Assembly: GCF_016775475.1 (NCBI RefSeq)
Contig: NZ_JAEUXJ010000006.1
Span: forward strand, 1 to 64,000
Source: Belnapia mucosa
GTDB lineage: Bacteria; Pseudomonadota; Alphaproteobacteria; Acetobacterales; Acetobacteraceae
Reading direction: 5' to 3'
Length of the DNA: 64,000 bases
The first letter of the stretch is position 1; each line of letters starts with the position of its first letter. A program made the translations under genes and the position numbers. The notes below the pieces were generated by a model. That model searched no databases and was not told the origin of the DNA. It saw nothing but the letters and a program-made list of their open reading frames with translations. Positions 31,869-39,950 of this stretch are shown piece after piece.

Positions 31869-33749
31869 TCAGCTATTCCCCGGATGGAAATGGTCATGGA
31901 TCTTCCGCGCCACCGCCGGGCCGATTCCGGGCGCATTCGCCAGATCCTCCAGCGCCGCGTTCCGCACCCCGCGGGCGCTGCCGAAATGGTTCAGCAGCTT
32001 CCGCTTGAGCGCGCTGCCGACGCCCGGGATGTCGTCCAGCTCGGACCTGGTCAGGGCCTTGGAGCGGCCGGCGCGGTGGGTGGTAATGGCGAAGCGATGC
32101 GCCTCATCCCGCAGCCGCTGGAGGTAATAGAGGACGGGATCGCGCGGCGGCAGCTGGAAGGGCGCATGCCCGGTGCGGTGGAACCACTCCCGCCCGGCAT
32201 CCCGGTCCGGCCCCTTGGCGACGGCGACCAGCGGGATGTCATGCGCGCCGAGCTCGGCCATGATCTCGCGGGCGGCATTCAGCTGGCCGAGGCCGCCATC
32301 GATCAGCACCAGGTCCGGCCAGGTGCCGCTCTCGCGCTCGGGGTCCTCCTTCAGGGCGCGGCCGAAGCGGCGCTCGAAGACCTCCCGCATCATCCCGAAA
32401 TCGTCGCCGGGCTTCACCGGGCCGCGGATCGAGAATTTGCGGTAGGCCTGCTTCAGGAAGCCCGAGGGCCCGGCCGCGACCATGACGCCATAGGCATTGG
32501 CGCCCTGGATATGGCTGTTGTCATAGACCTCGATCCGCTCCGGCATGGCGGGCAGGTCGAACAGGGTGGCCACGCCCTGCAACAGGGTCTGCTGCGCCGT
32601 GCCCTCGGCCATGCGGCGCTCCAGCGCCTCGCGGGCATTGGTCTCGGCATGCTCGACGGCGGCGCGCTTGTCGCCGCGCTGGGGACGGTGCAGCTCCACC
32701 TTGCGGTTGGCCTTGATCGAGAGCGCCTCGGCGATCAGGCCGCGCTCCTCCGGCTCATGGCTCAGCAGGACCAGGGGCGGGGGCGGCAGGTCGTCATAGA
32801 GCTGGGCGAGGAAGGCGCCCATCACCTCCTCCGGCCCCTGGTCGCCCTTGGAGAGGAAATAGGGCCGGTTGCCGTTGTTGCGGCCGCCGCGGAAGAAGAA
32901 GACCTGCACGCAGGTCTGGCCGGCGAGCTGGTGCAGCGCCACCACATCGGCATCGCCGATGCCCTCCATATTGATCCGGTCGCGGCCCTGGATATGGGTC
33001 AGGCCGCGGATGCGGTCGCGGATGGCCGCCGCGCGCTCGAATTCCAGCGCCTCGGCAGCCTCCTCCATCTCCCGGGCCAGGGTCTTCTGGATCGAGGGGG
33101 TCTCGCCTGAGAGGAACTGCTTCGCGTCCCGCACCAGCTCCGCATAATCCTCCTTCGAGATGCGGTCGACGCAGGGGGCCGAGCAGCGGCGGATCTGGAA
33201 CAGCAGGCAGGGCCGGTCGCGGCTGTCGAAGACCGTGTCGCGGCAGGAGCGCAACAGGAAGACGCGCTGCAGGGCCGTGAGGGTCTGGTTCACCGCCCAG
33301 GCGGAGGCGAAGGGGCCCCAATAGCTGGCGCCCTTGCGGCGTTCCCCGCGATGCTTGGTGATCTGCGGATAGGGGTGGTCCTCGGTCAGGACCAGCCAGG
33401 GATAGGATTTGTCGTCCCGCAGGACGATATTGTAGCGAGGCCGCAACTTCTTGATGAGGTTGGCCTCGAGCAGCAGCGCCTCCGCCTCGGAGGCGGTGGT
33501 GATGACCTCGAGGCTCCGGGTCTCATGGACCATGCGGCGCAGGCGTTCGGGCAGGCGGGCGATCTGGGTATAGGCGACCACCCGCTTCTTCAGCGCCCGG
33601 GCCTTGCCGACATAGAGCGCGTCGCCCCGGGCATCGAGCATGCGGTAGACGCCGGGGGAGAGGGGAAGGGTGGCGAGCGCCCGTTCGATCACCCGGACGC
33701 CTTCGAGCACCGGTGGGGCGTCATTCGGTGCGGAATCGGCTTGACTCAT
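31869..33749 (-). CDS. uvrC: Excinuclease ABC subunit C
   Basis: A 626-residue nucleotide-excision-repair nuclease making both incisions around a UvrAB-bound lesion. The GIY-YIG domain is at the N-terminus ([20 protein letters not shown]), a UVR motif lies mid-protein ([21 protein letters not shown]), followed by the RNase H-like endonuclease domain ([31 protein letters not shown]) and tandem helix-hairpin-helix at the C-terminus ([19 protein letters not shown]). Length and order are normal. Upstream is a 293-base AT-richer gap. Confidence 0.97.
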   Translation of the reverse strand: MSQADSAPNDAPPVLEGVRVIERALATLPLSPGVYRMLDARGDALYVGKARALKKRVVAYTQIARLPERLRRMVHETRSLEVITTASEAEALLLEANLIKKLRPRYNIVLRDDKSYPWLVLTEDHPYPQITKHRGERRKGASYWGPFASAWAVNQTLTALQRVFLLRSCRDTVFDSRDRPCLLFQIRRCSAPCVDRISKEDYAELVRDAKQFLSGETPSIQKTLAREMEEAAEALEFERAAAIRDRIRGLTHIQGRDRINMEGIGDADVVALHQLAGQTCVQVFFFRGGRNNGNRPYFLSKGDQGPEEVMGAFLAQLYDDLPPPPLVLLSHEPEERGLIAEALSIKANRKVELHRPQRGDKRAAVEHAETNAREALERRMAEGTAQQTLLQGVATLFDLPAMPERIEVYDNSHIQGANAYGVMVAAGPSGFLKQAYRKFSIRGPVKPGDDFGMMREVFERRFGRALKEDPERESGTWPDLVLIDGGLGQLNAAREIMAELGAHDIPLVAVAKGPDRDAGREWFHRTGHAPFQLPPRDPVLYYLQRLRDEAHRFAITTHRAGRSKALTRSELDDIPGVGSALKRKLLNHFGSARGVRNAALEDLANAPGIGPAVARKIHDHFHPGNS

Positions 33750-34042
33750 GGGAGTCGATTAGGGGGCGGCGGTTGCCGTGGACAAGGCGGGTTTCTCCAC
33801 CGATCCTGTGGACAAGTCTGTGGACCGGCGGCGGGCATTCGCCGGAAAATGGCTGTCATCCGCCAGCCACACTGGTTTGCCCAAAAATTAAGCAATATCG
33901 CAACCCATTGAAAACGCTAGTTTCGTGTGTTTCAGCCTTGTTGCTGGCCAGTCAAGAGCCCTTCTTCACTTGACAGGCCCCGGACGCGCTCACGGCCAAT
34001 TTTTCCGGTGGATGACTTTCGCGGCGAACCGTTGCCGACGTG
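33750..34042. promoter_or_regulatory. AT-richer intergenic region between folB end and uvrC start
   Basis: Both flanking genes are on the minus strand, so the gap should hold the uvrC promoter and the folB 3' end. It contains three TGTGGAC-type repeats (33776-33787, 33807-33815, 33819-33826) that read TTGTCCACA/G on the minus strand, close to a DnaA box. There is also a conspicuous AT-rich patch (about 33875-33975). I find no convincing coding frame, tRNA or strong terminator in it. Confidence 0.4.
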
Positions 34043-34456
34043 TCATCCCATTGTCATCTCGGCTCTCACTCTCTCGATGACCACCCCGACGCTGGCAACA
34101 TCGTGAAAGGCCTCGGGTTTCTCGACCGAGACCCGGGCGCGCTGCACCCGCGGATCGGCTAGGGCGGCCAGGGCGATGCGCTCGGCCAGGGTCTCGACCA
34201 GCAGGATATGGCCCGCCGCCACCGCGGCGCGGGCGGCGCGGACCACCCGCTCGTAATCCACCACCCGGCGCAGTTCGTCGGCACCGACCGAGGCGGGGGC
34301 GGCCTCGTCCTCCACCGCCAACTCCACGCCGACAATGACGCGCTGGGGCTGGGCCTTCTCATGCGGGTAGATGCCGAGGCGGGCCTGCAATTCGAGGCCA
34401 CGCACGAAGACCAGGCGGAGCCGCCCGGCCGCATCGGGGGCGAAAGCGCCGCTCAT
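34043..34456 (-). CDS. folB: Dihydroneopterin aldolase
   Basis: A 137-residue FolB-type protein: LVFVRGLELQARLGIYPHEK (with the catalytic-region Glu/Lys), a ~50-residue middle with VVDYERVVRAARA and LVETLAERIA, and VSVEKPEAFHDVASVGVVIER at the end. It cleaves dihydroneopterin to the hydroxymethyl-pterin of folate synthesis, or acts as its epimerase. The ATG at 34456 overlaps the stop of the SDR gene (ATGA), so the two are coupled. Confidence 0.88.
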   Translation of the reverse strand: MSGAFAPDAAGRLRLVFVRGLELQARLGIYPHEKAQPQRVIVGVELAVEDEAAPASVGADELRRVVDYERVVRAARAAVAAGHILLVETLAERIALAALADPRVQRARVSVEKPEAFHDVASVGVVIERVRAEMTMG

Positions 34457-35232
34457 TCCTCGGGCGCCCCGGATTCGGGGCTCGGCGCCCATTGCAGGTG
34501 CTGCCCGCCATCGAGGGCGATCATCTGCCCGGTCATCGAGGGCAGGGCGAGGATGGCGATCGCGGCACGGGCGATCTCCTCCGGGCTGGTGCCGTGGCGG
34601 AGCGGCACGGACTGGCACTGGCGGCGGAATTGCTCCTCGGTCTGGCGCGGGCTCGGCAGGGCGGGGCCGGGGCCGATGCCGTTCACCCGGATGCGCGGGG
34701 CGAGCGCCAGGGCCAGGGTCCGGGTCAGGGCCCAGAGCCCGGCCTTGGAGAGGGTGTAGCTGGTGAAATGCGGCGTCAGCGACCAGACCCGCTGGTCCAG
34801 CATGTTCAGCACCAGCCCCTCGGCCCCGTCCGGCAGGGCGCGGGCCAGGCCTTGGGCCAGCAGGAAGGGGGCGCGGAGATTGGGTTCCAGATGCCGGTCC
34901 CAGCTTTCGCGGCTGGCGTCGTGCCACTCGTCGCGCTCGAAGGTGCTGGCATTGTTCACCAGCACGCCGATCGGGCCGAGCGCGGCGGCGGCATCGGGCA
35001 GCAGGGCAGCCGTCTCGGCTTCCACACCCAGATCGGCACGCAGCGTCACGGCGCGGCGGCCGTGGGCGCGAATCGCCTCCGCCGTCTCGGCGGCGGCATC
35101 GGCGCTGCCGGCATAATGGATGGCGATGTCGAAGCCGGCCTCGGCCAGGCTGAGGGCGATGGCGCGGCCGAGGCGCTTGGCGCCGCCGGTGACCAGCGCC
35201 GCGCGCGGGATTGCGGGGGAGATCGGGAGCAT
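34453..35232 (-). CDS. SDR oxidoreductase, probable FolM/pteridine-reductase-like
   Basis: A 259-residue short-chain dehydrogenase. The cofactor motif is VTGGAKRLGRAIA, with the KRLG arrangement seen in pteridine reductases; NNAS follows (NNASTFERDEW) and the active-site pair is in SYTLSKAGLW. The C-terminal MTGQMIALDGGQHLQW is also PTR1/FolM-like. Translational coupling to folB supports a dihydromonapterin or dihydrofolate reductase role; this is inference. The open frame extends to 35631, but the ATG at 35232 starts the Rossmann fold sensibly. Confidence 0.8.
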   Translation of the reverse strand: MLPISPAIPRAALVTGGAKRLGRAIALSLAEAGFDIAIHYAGSADAAAETAEAIRAHGRRAVTLRADLGVEAETAALLPDAAAALGPIGVLVNNASTFERDEWHDASRESWDRHLEPNLRAPFLLAQGLARALPDGAEGLVLNMLDQRVWSLTPHFTSYTLSKAGLWALTRTLALALAPRIRVNGIGPGPALPSPRQTEEQFRRQCQSVPLRHGTSPEEIARAAIAILALPSMTGQMIALDGGQHLQWAPSPESGAPEE

Positions 35233-35264
35233 GGCCTGGGCTGTAGCGCGGCGGCGGGCCGCCG

Positions 35265-36527
35265 TCACGCGCGGGGCTTGAGGCCGCGGCCCTGGACCAC
35301 CGCGGCCTCGCCGAAGCGGGCCCGCAGCGCCTCCACCGCCTGCCAGCGGGCGGCACGGCGCGGTGCCTCGGGGTCGGCCAGGTCGCCGCGATCGGCGCCG
35401 GTGGCGGGGGCGAGGGGCTGGGCACCGATCCCGATCAGGCGGAAGGGGGTGCCATCGGCCTCCCGCAGCAGCAGCGGCCGGGCGGCGGCAAAGAGGGTCT
35501 CCGGCAGGCGGGTCGGGGAGGGGAGGCGGGCATTGCGGGTGCGCAGGGCGAAGCCGGCCGTCTTCAGCTTCAGCACCACGCCGGCGGCGGCCAATTCCTT
35601 CTCCCGCAGCCGGCGGGCCAACTTCTCGCACATGCGCCAGAGCGGCGCCTCGAGATCGGGGATGGCGGCAAGGTCGCGGTCGAAGGTGGTCTCGGCGCTG
35701 ATGCTTTTCGTCTCGCGCTCCGGATTCACCGGCCGGCTGTCCTCGCCCCGGGCGCGGGCGGCGAGGCCCGGCCCATCCTCGCCGAAGCGCCGTGCCGCCT
35801 CGATCGGGGTGAGCGCCGCCAACTGCCCGAGCCGGGTGAAGCCCGCCGCCTCCAGCTTGCGGGCCAGCGCCGGCCCGACGCCCGGCAGCAGGGTGACGGG
35901 CTGCGGCGCCAGCCAGGCCGGTGCCTCGCCCGCGCCGATGACGGCGAAGCCGCGCGGCTTGTCCCGCTCGGCAGCGAGCTTGGCCATCAGGCGGTTGGCG
36001 GCGAGGCCGATGGAGACGGTGACGCCCACCTCCCGCTCCACCGCGCGGGCGAAGCGGGCGAGCACGGCGGCGGGCGGGGCGCGGTGCAGGGCCGCGGTCC
36101 CGCGCAGGTCGAGCACCGCCTCATCGATCGAGAGCGGCTGGACCAGGGGGGTGAGGCCCTCCATCAGGCCGCGGATCTGTCGGGCGGCGGCGGCGTATTT
36201 CGCCATGTCCGGCTTGATGACGACGGCATCGGGGCAGAGCCGGAGCGCCTTGAACATCGGCATGGCGCTGCGCACGCCGCGGGTGCGGGCGATGTAGCAG
36301 GCGGCCGCGACGACGCCGCGCTTGCCGCCGCCGACGATGACGGGCAGGGCCAGCAGCTCCGGTCGGTCGCGCTTCTCGATGCTGGCATAGAAGGCGTCGC
36401 AATCGATATGGGCGACGGTCAGGCTGAACAGCTCCGCATGGCGGACGAGGCGGCGGGAGCCGCAGGCGGGGCAGGCGGCCCGCGCCTCGGGGACCTCCCG
36501 GAAGCAGTCGCGGCAGAGGGCGGGCAT
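35265..36527 (-). CDS. dinB: DNA polymerase IV with N-terminal zinc ribbon
   Basis: A 420-residue Y-family translesion polymerase. The palm shows HIDCDAFYASIE and LSIDEAVLDLRG with the catalytic acids. The helix-hairpin-helix TLLPGVGPALARKLEAAG and a little-finger domain follow. Unlike E. coli DinB it begins with a short zinc ribbon (ALCRDCF...ACPACGSRRL), an N-terminal addition known from alphaproteobacterial DinB proteins. The start overlaps the preceding gene's stop (TGATG). Confidence 0.92.
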   Translation of the reverse strand: MPALCRDCFREVPEARAACPACGSRRLVRHAELFSLTVAHIDCDAFYASIEKRDRPELLALPVIVGGGKRGVVAAACYIARTRGVRSAMPMFKALRLCPDAVVIKPDMAKYAAAARQIRGLMEGLTPLVQPLSIDEAVLDLRGTAALHRAPPAAVLARFARAVEREVGVTVSIGLAANRLMAKLAAERDKPRGFAVIGAGEAPAWLAPQPVTLLPGVGPALARKLEAAGFTRLGQLAALTPIEAARRFGEDGPGLAARARGEDSRPVNPERETKSISAETTFDRDLAAIPDLEAPLWRMCEKLARRLREKELAAAGVVLKLKTAGFALRTRNARLPSPTRLPETLFAAARPLLLREADGTPFRLIGIGAQPLAPATGADRGDLADPEAPRRAARWQAVEALRARFGEAAVVQGRGLKPRA

Positions 36528-36898
36528 CAGCGGAGCCGCAGCGCCGGCATGGCGCCGAAGGCGGCAAGCAGGCCAAGGCCGATCCAGCCGGCCGGCGTCG
36601 TGGCGCGCTCGGCCCAGAGGAGATGGCCGCGCACGGCCAGGTCGAGCGCCGATTCGGCCAGCACCAGCAGGACCAGGCCGGCCGCGCCCATGCCGAGCGG
36701 GGCCGGGCGGCCGAAGCGGCGGGCCAGCACCGGCGCCAGGATGGCCATGCCGATCAGCATCGGCACCGCCTCCAGCGCCGCCGCAGCGGTCGGGCCGAAT
36801 CGCGGCGCCAGGACCAGCTCCCGCACCGGGCCGAGCAGGGCGCCGAGGCCGAACATCGCCGCGGCATAGGCGGCGCCGGCCCGCAGCTCAGCCGGCAT
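36527..36898 (-). CDS. Small four-helix membrane protein
   Basis: A 123-residue hydrophobic protein with about four membrane segments (AAYAAAMFGLGALLGPVREL, LEAVPMLIGMAILAPVLARR, LGMGAAGLVLLVLAESALDL, GWIGLGLLAAFGAMPALRL). The layout resembles small DUF-type membrane proteins found near ROK kinases, but I cannot name it. The ATG at 36898 lies inside the end of the ROK kinase gene (11-base overlap), and its stop overlaps the dinB start; the three are probably one transcript. Confidence 0.65.
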   Translation of the reverse strand: MPAELRAGAAYAAAMFGLGALLGPVRELVLAPRFGPTAAAALEAVPMLIGMAILAPVLARRFGRPAPLGMGAAGLVLLVLAESALDLAVRGHLLWAERATTPAGWIGLGLLAAFGAMPALRLR

Positions 36899-37784
36899 CC
36901 CAGAGCCTGGCGGCGCCCAGCACGCCGGAACTGTCGCCATGCCGCGCCCGCAGCAACGGCGTCTCCACGACATCCGAGAAGACGAAGGCGCGCCAGCGCC
37001 GCGGCACTGCCTCATAGAGATGCGCCATGTTGGACAGGCCGCCGGCCAGCAGGATGCAATCGGGGTCGAGCAGGTTGATCACATGCGCCAGGGCCCGGGC
37101 CAGCCGGTCGGCATGTTGGGCCAGGGCGCAGGCGGCGGCCGCATCCCCGGCCTCGGCACGGGCGGGGAGGGGGCCGGCATCGCGGGCGCCCGGCCCATCG
37201 GCCGCGGCAGCGAGCGCCGGGCCGCAGAGGAAGGTCTCGATGCAGCCATGCCTGCCGCACCAGCAGGCGGGGCCGGGATACTCCTCGGGCATCATCCAGG
37301 GCAGCGGGTTGTGGCCCCATTCGCCGGCGATGCGGTTGCGGCCTTCCTGGATGCGGCCCCCGATCGTGATCCCGGCCCCGACCCCGGTGCCGAGGATGAC
37401 GGCGAAGACGGTGCGGAAACCCGCCCCTGCGCCATCCGCCGCCTCGCTCATCGCCAGGCAGTTCGCGTCATTCGAGATGCGGACCGGGCGGCCGAGCCGG
37501 GCGGTGATATCAGCATCCAGCCTGCCACCATTCAGCCAGGTGGAATTCGCCCCGCGCACCAGCCCCGTCGCCGGGGAGAGGCTGCCGGGGATGCCGATGC
37601 CGACCGTGCCCGTGGCCCCCAGCTCCGCCTCGGCAGCCTCGACCAGCCCGCCGATCAGGGCGATGACGCCGGCATAGTCGGGCGGCGTCGGGGCGCGGCG
37701 GCGGAGGCGGATGGCCCCGGCCGCGTCCAGCGCCACGATCTCGGTCTTGGTGCCGCCGAGATCGATGCCGAGACGGAGTGCCAT
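36888..37784 (-). CDS. ROK-family sugar kinase (N-acetylglucosamine kinase/fructokinase-like)
   Basis: A 298-residue kinase. The ATP-binding GIDLGGTKTEIVALD is at the start and a second phosphate loop is GTGVGAGITIGGR. The substrate/zinc region is EWGHNPLPW...PACWCGRHGCIETFL, with the ROK zinc motif C-x-C-x-x-x-x-C. A middle SNDANCLAMSEA carries the catalytic aspartate. It phosphorylates a hexose such as GlcNAc, glucose or fructose; specificity is not readable. I start it at the ATG at 37784 with AGGATGG upstream; an ATG four codons earlier is possible. Divergent from tusA. Confidence 0.88.
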   Translation of the reverse strand: MALRLGIDLGGTKTEIVALDAAGAIRLRRRAPTPPDYAGVIALIGGLVEAAEAELGATGTVGIGIPGSLSPATGLVRGANSTWLNGGRLDADITARLGRPVRISNDANCLAMSEAADGAGAGFRTVFAVILGTGVGAGITIGGRIQEGRNRIAGEWGHNPLPWMMPEEYPGPACWCGRHGCIETFLCGPALAAAADGPGARDAGPLPARAEAGDAAAACALAQHADRLARALAHVINLLDPDCILLAGGLSNMAHLYEAVPRRWRAFVFSDVVETPLLRARHGDSSGVLGAARLWDAG

Positions 37785-37825
37785 GGTGCTTGCCATCCTG
37801 GTGGGGCGGGTGCTGCACTCGCAGA

Positions 37826-38059
37826 ATGTCGGAAACGCTGCTCGATGTGCAGGGGCTCTCCTGTCCCCTGCCGGTGCTCAAGGCCAACAAGGCGCTGCGC
37901 GGCCTGCCGCCCGGGGCGGCGCTGGTGGTGCTCGCCACCGATCCGGCGGCGCGGAAGGATTTTCCCGCTTTCTGCGCCGAGACCGGGCATGAGCTGGTCG
38001 AGGCGACCGAGGCCGAGGGGGTGCTGCGCTTCGTCCTCCGCAAGCGGGTGGCGGCATGA
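37826..38059 (+). CDS. TusA/SirA-family sulfur carrier protein
   Basis: A 77-residue sulfur-transfer protein with the family motif C-P-x-P in VQGLSCPLPVLKANKAL near the N-terminus and a short alpha/beta fold. TusA-like proteins relay persulfide sulfur for tRNA thiolation or molybdenum cofactor synthesis, or act in sulfur oxidation. The nearby cofactor genes make a role there possible but unproven. It overlaps the next gene by ATGA. Confidence 0.85.
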   Translation: MSETLLDVQGLSCPLPVLKANKALRGLPPGAALVVLATDPAARKDFPAFCAETGHELVEATEAEGVLRFVLRKRVAA

Positions 38060-38982
38060 GCGTCCTGCTCCTCTCGCACCGCGCCTGCCTCCGGCACGAC
38101 CCCGGCGACTACCACCCCGAATGCCCCGACCGGCTTCGCGCCGTGCTGCGGGCGCTGGAGGCGGAGGAGTTCAGCGACCTCATCCGCGGCGAGGCGCCGG
38201 AGGCCACGGTCGAGCAGCTCGAGCGCGCCCATCCGCGCAACTACGTTGACGCGATCATGCAGGTCCGCCCCGGCCCGGGCGAGAGCGTGGCGATGGATGC
38301 GGATACGGTGATGAGCGAGGGCAGCGCCGAGGCCGCGCTCCGCGCTGCCGGCGCCGCCGTCGCCGCGGTGGATGCGGTGATGCGGGGCGAGGTGCGGCGG
38401 GCCTTCTGCGCCACCCGCCCGCCCGGCCACCATGCCGAACCGGCCCGGCCGATGGGCTTCTGCTTCTTCGCCAATGCGGTCGTCGCCGCGCGCCATGCCC
38501 AGGCGGCGCATGGGGCGGAGCGCGTCGCCATCCTCGATTTCGATGTCCACCATGGCAACGGCAGCCAGGCCTGCGTCGAGGCGGATGGGACGATCCTCTA
38601 TGCCTCCTCGCATCAATGGCCGCTCTATCCCGGCACCGGCGACCGGCGGGAGAGGGGGGTGGGCAATATCTTCAACGCGCCGCTGCGGCCGGGCGCGGAT
38701 GGGGCCGAGTTCCGCGAGGCCTGGCAGGGGCTGCTGCCGGCGATCGACGGCTTCGATCCCCAATTGCTGGTGATCTCGGCCGGCTTCGACGCCCATGCGC
38801 GCGACCCGCTGGCGCAGCTCCGCCTGCGGGAGCCGGATTTCGCCTGGCTGACCGCCGAGCTCTGTGCCATCGCGGAGCGGCGCTGCGGGGGGCGGGTGGT
38901 GAGCCTGCTGGAGGGCGGCTACGACCTCGATGCGCTCGCCAGCAGCACGGCGGCGCATGTGCGGGTGCTGATGCGGGCTTGA
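38056..38982 (+). CDS. Histone-deacetylase-family amidohydrolase
   Basis: A 308-residue zinc hydrolase of the class II HDAC/acetoin-utilisation type. Motifs are RPPGHHAEP (catalytic His pair), GFCFFANAVVAA, ILDFDVHHGNG (metal Asp and His), SAGFDAHARDPL (second metal Asp) and LEGGYDL. Bacterial members hydrolyse acetylated small molecules or acetyl-lysine; the substrate here is unknown. It is coupled to tusA by ATGA, and its stop directly abuts the stop of the convergent small-protein gene. Confidence 0.92.
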   Translation: MSVLLLSHRACLRHDPGDYHPECPDRLRAVLRALEAEEFSDLIRGEAPEATVEQLERAHPRNYVDAIMQVRPGPGESVAMDADTVMSEGSAEAALRAAGAAVAAVDAVMRGEVRRAFCATRPPGHHAEPARPMGFCFFANAVVAARHAQAAHGAERVAILDFDVHHGNGSQACVEADGTILYASSHQWPLYPGTGDRRERGVGNIFNAPLRPGADGAEFREAWQGLLPAIDGFDPQLLVISAGFDAHARDPLAQLRLREPDFAWLTAELCAIAERRCGGRVVSLLEGGYDLDALASSTAAHVRVLMRA

Positions 38983-39234
38983 TCAGAAGGGATAGGCCGG
39001 GATACCGCGCCTTCGGTCGTTCTGCCGGTTCCAGCGCTCATGCTGGTCGCGGGTCAGGTTGCGCCGGGCCTCGCGCGGGCCGTTGATGGCGCGGTCGGTC
39101 GCCTCCTTCTCCCGCTGCCGGGCCCACCAGGCCTCGAGTTGACGCTGCCGCTCGGCCGGGCTGGGCTCGGCGAGCGCCGCGGCGGGGGCGAGGAAAAGGC
39201 TGGCGAGGAAGAGGCGCCGCTGCATTCCCGCCAT
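38983..39234 (-). CDS. Small exported protein of unknown function
   Basis: An 83-residue protein with a signal peptide (QRRLFLASLFLAPAAALA, likely cut before EPSP). The charged mature part is rich in Arg, Gln, Trp and Glu (RQRQLEAWWARQREKE, LTRDQHERWNRQNDRRR) and ends in IPAYPF. The start is uncertain: ATGs at 39246, 39234 and 39225 are in frame, and GGGGGA lies eight bases before 39234. No family recognised. Confidence 0.6.
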   Translation of the reverse strand: MAGMQRRLFLASLFLAPAAALAEPSPAERQRQLEAWWARQREKEATDRAINGPREARRNLTRDQHERWNRQNDRRRGIPAYPF

Positions 39235-39289
39235 ATCGTGTGCCATCCCCCGGCTTGCGAGGGGGGCGGCCCGGGGGGAGGATGCACGG

Positions 39290-39712
39290 ATGAGCGATGC
39301 CCCGCCCCTTGCCGGTGTCCTGGAGACGGCCCTCTATGCCGCGGATATGGCGCGGGCCCGGGGCTTCTATGAGGGCGCGCTCGGCCTCTCGCCCATGTTC
39401 GCGGATGAGCGGCTGACGGCCTATCCGGTCGGCGGACGGAGCGCGCTGCTGGTCTTCCTGAAGGGCAGCACGACCGAGACGGTGCATCTGCCGGGTGGCA
39501 CCATCCCGCCGCATGACGGCATGGGCGGCGTCCATGCCGCGCTCGCCGTGACAGCCGAGGCGCTGCCGAACTGGGAGGCGCGGCTGGCGGCGCATGGCAT
39601 CACCATCGAGGGCCGGACGCGCTGGCCGCGTGGCAGCACCAGCATCTATTTCCGCGACCCGGACGGCAACCTGCTGGAACTGGCGACGCCGGGGCTCTGG
39701 CCGGTCTGGTAG
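39290..39712 (+). CDS. VOC (glyoxalase-like) family protein
   Basis: A 140-residue VOC-fold protein. The first half has LETALYAADMARARGFYEGALGL and AYPVGGRSALLVF; the second has HAALAVTAEALPNWEARL and ISIYFRDPDGNLLELATP, with the final Glu as probable metal ligand. The reaction is unknown; possibilities include glyoxalase, dioxygenase or antibiotic-binding types. The ATG has a GGGAGGA element. Confidence 0.85.
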   Translation: MSDAPPLAGVLETALYAADMARARGFYEGALGLSPMFADERLTAYPVGGRSALLVFLKGSTTETVHLPGGTIPPHDGMGGVHAALAVTAEALPNWEARLAAHGITIEGRTRWPRGSTSIYFRDPDGNLLELATPGLWPVW

Positions 39713-39743
39713 GCAGGGGCCCTGGCGAAGCCCTATCATTGCG

Positions 39744-39887
39744 ATGGACTATTGCCCGCGTTGCAGCCCGGCAGACCGGGTCTGCATGCGGGCAGGCTCG
39801 GCCGAGGTGATGGTCCGGTGCGCCTGCTCTCATTGGACGAACGGGATCGCGCGTCCATGGCCTGATTCGTTCGGGGCCGAATCGTAG
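39744..39887 (+). CDS. Possible 47-residue cysteine-rich small protein
   Basis: The frame from the ATG at 39744 to a TAG at 39885 encodes 47 residues starting MDYCPRCSPADRVCMRAG and continuing with RCACSHWT. The spacing CxxC...C...CxC is like a small zinc ribbon. There is no good ribosome-binding site, and I recognise no family, so this may be chance or a gene remnant. It lies in the gap between the VOC gene and the antiporter. Confidence 0.25.
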   Translation: MDYCPRCSPADRVCMRAGSAEVMVRCACSHWTNGIARPWPDSFGAES

Positions 39888-39950
39888 AGGATGTGGAGAG
39901 ATCAGCATGATAAATCGCTGGTCACGGCTTTACCGATTCGGAGCGCGAGT

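Noticed and set aside
33776..33975. Chromosomal replication origin at the DnaA-like repeats
   Set aside because: Only three imperfect boxes, no dnaA, parA, hemE or gidA neighbours and a short gap; a regulatory or chance cluster is more likely.
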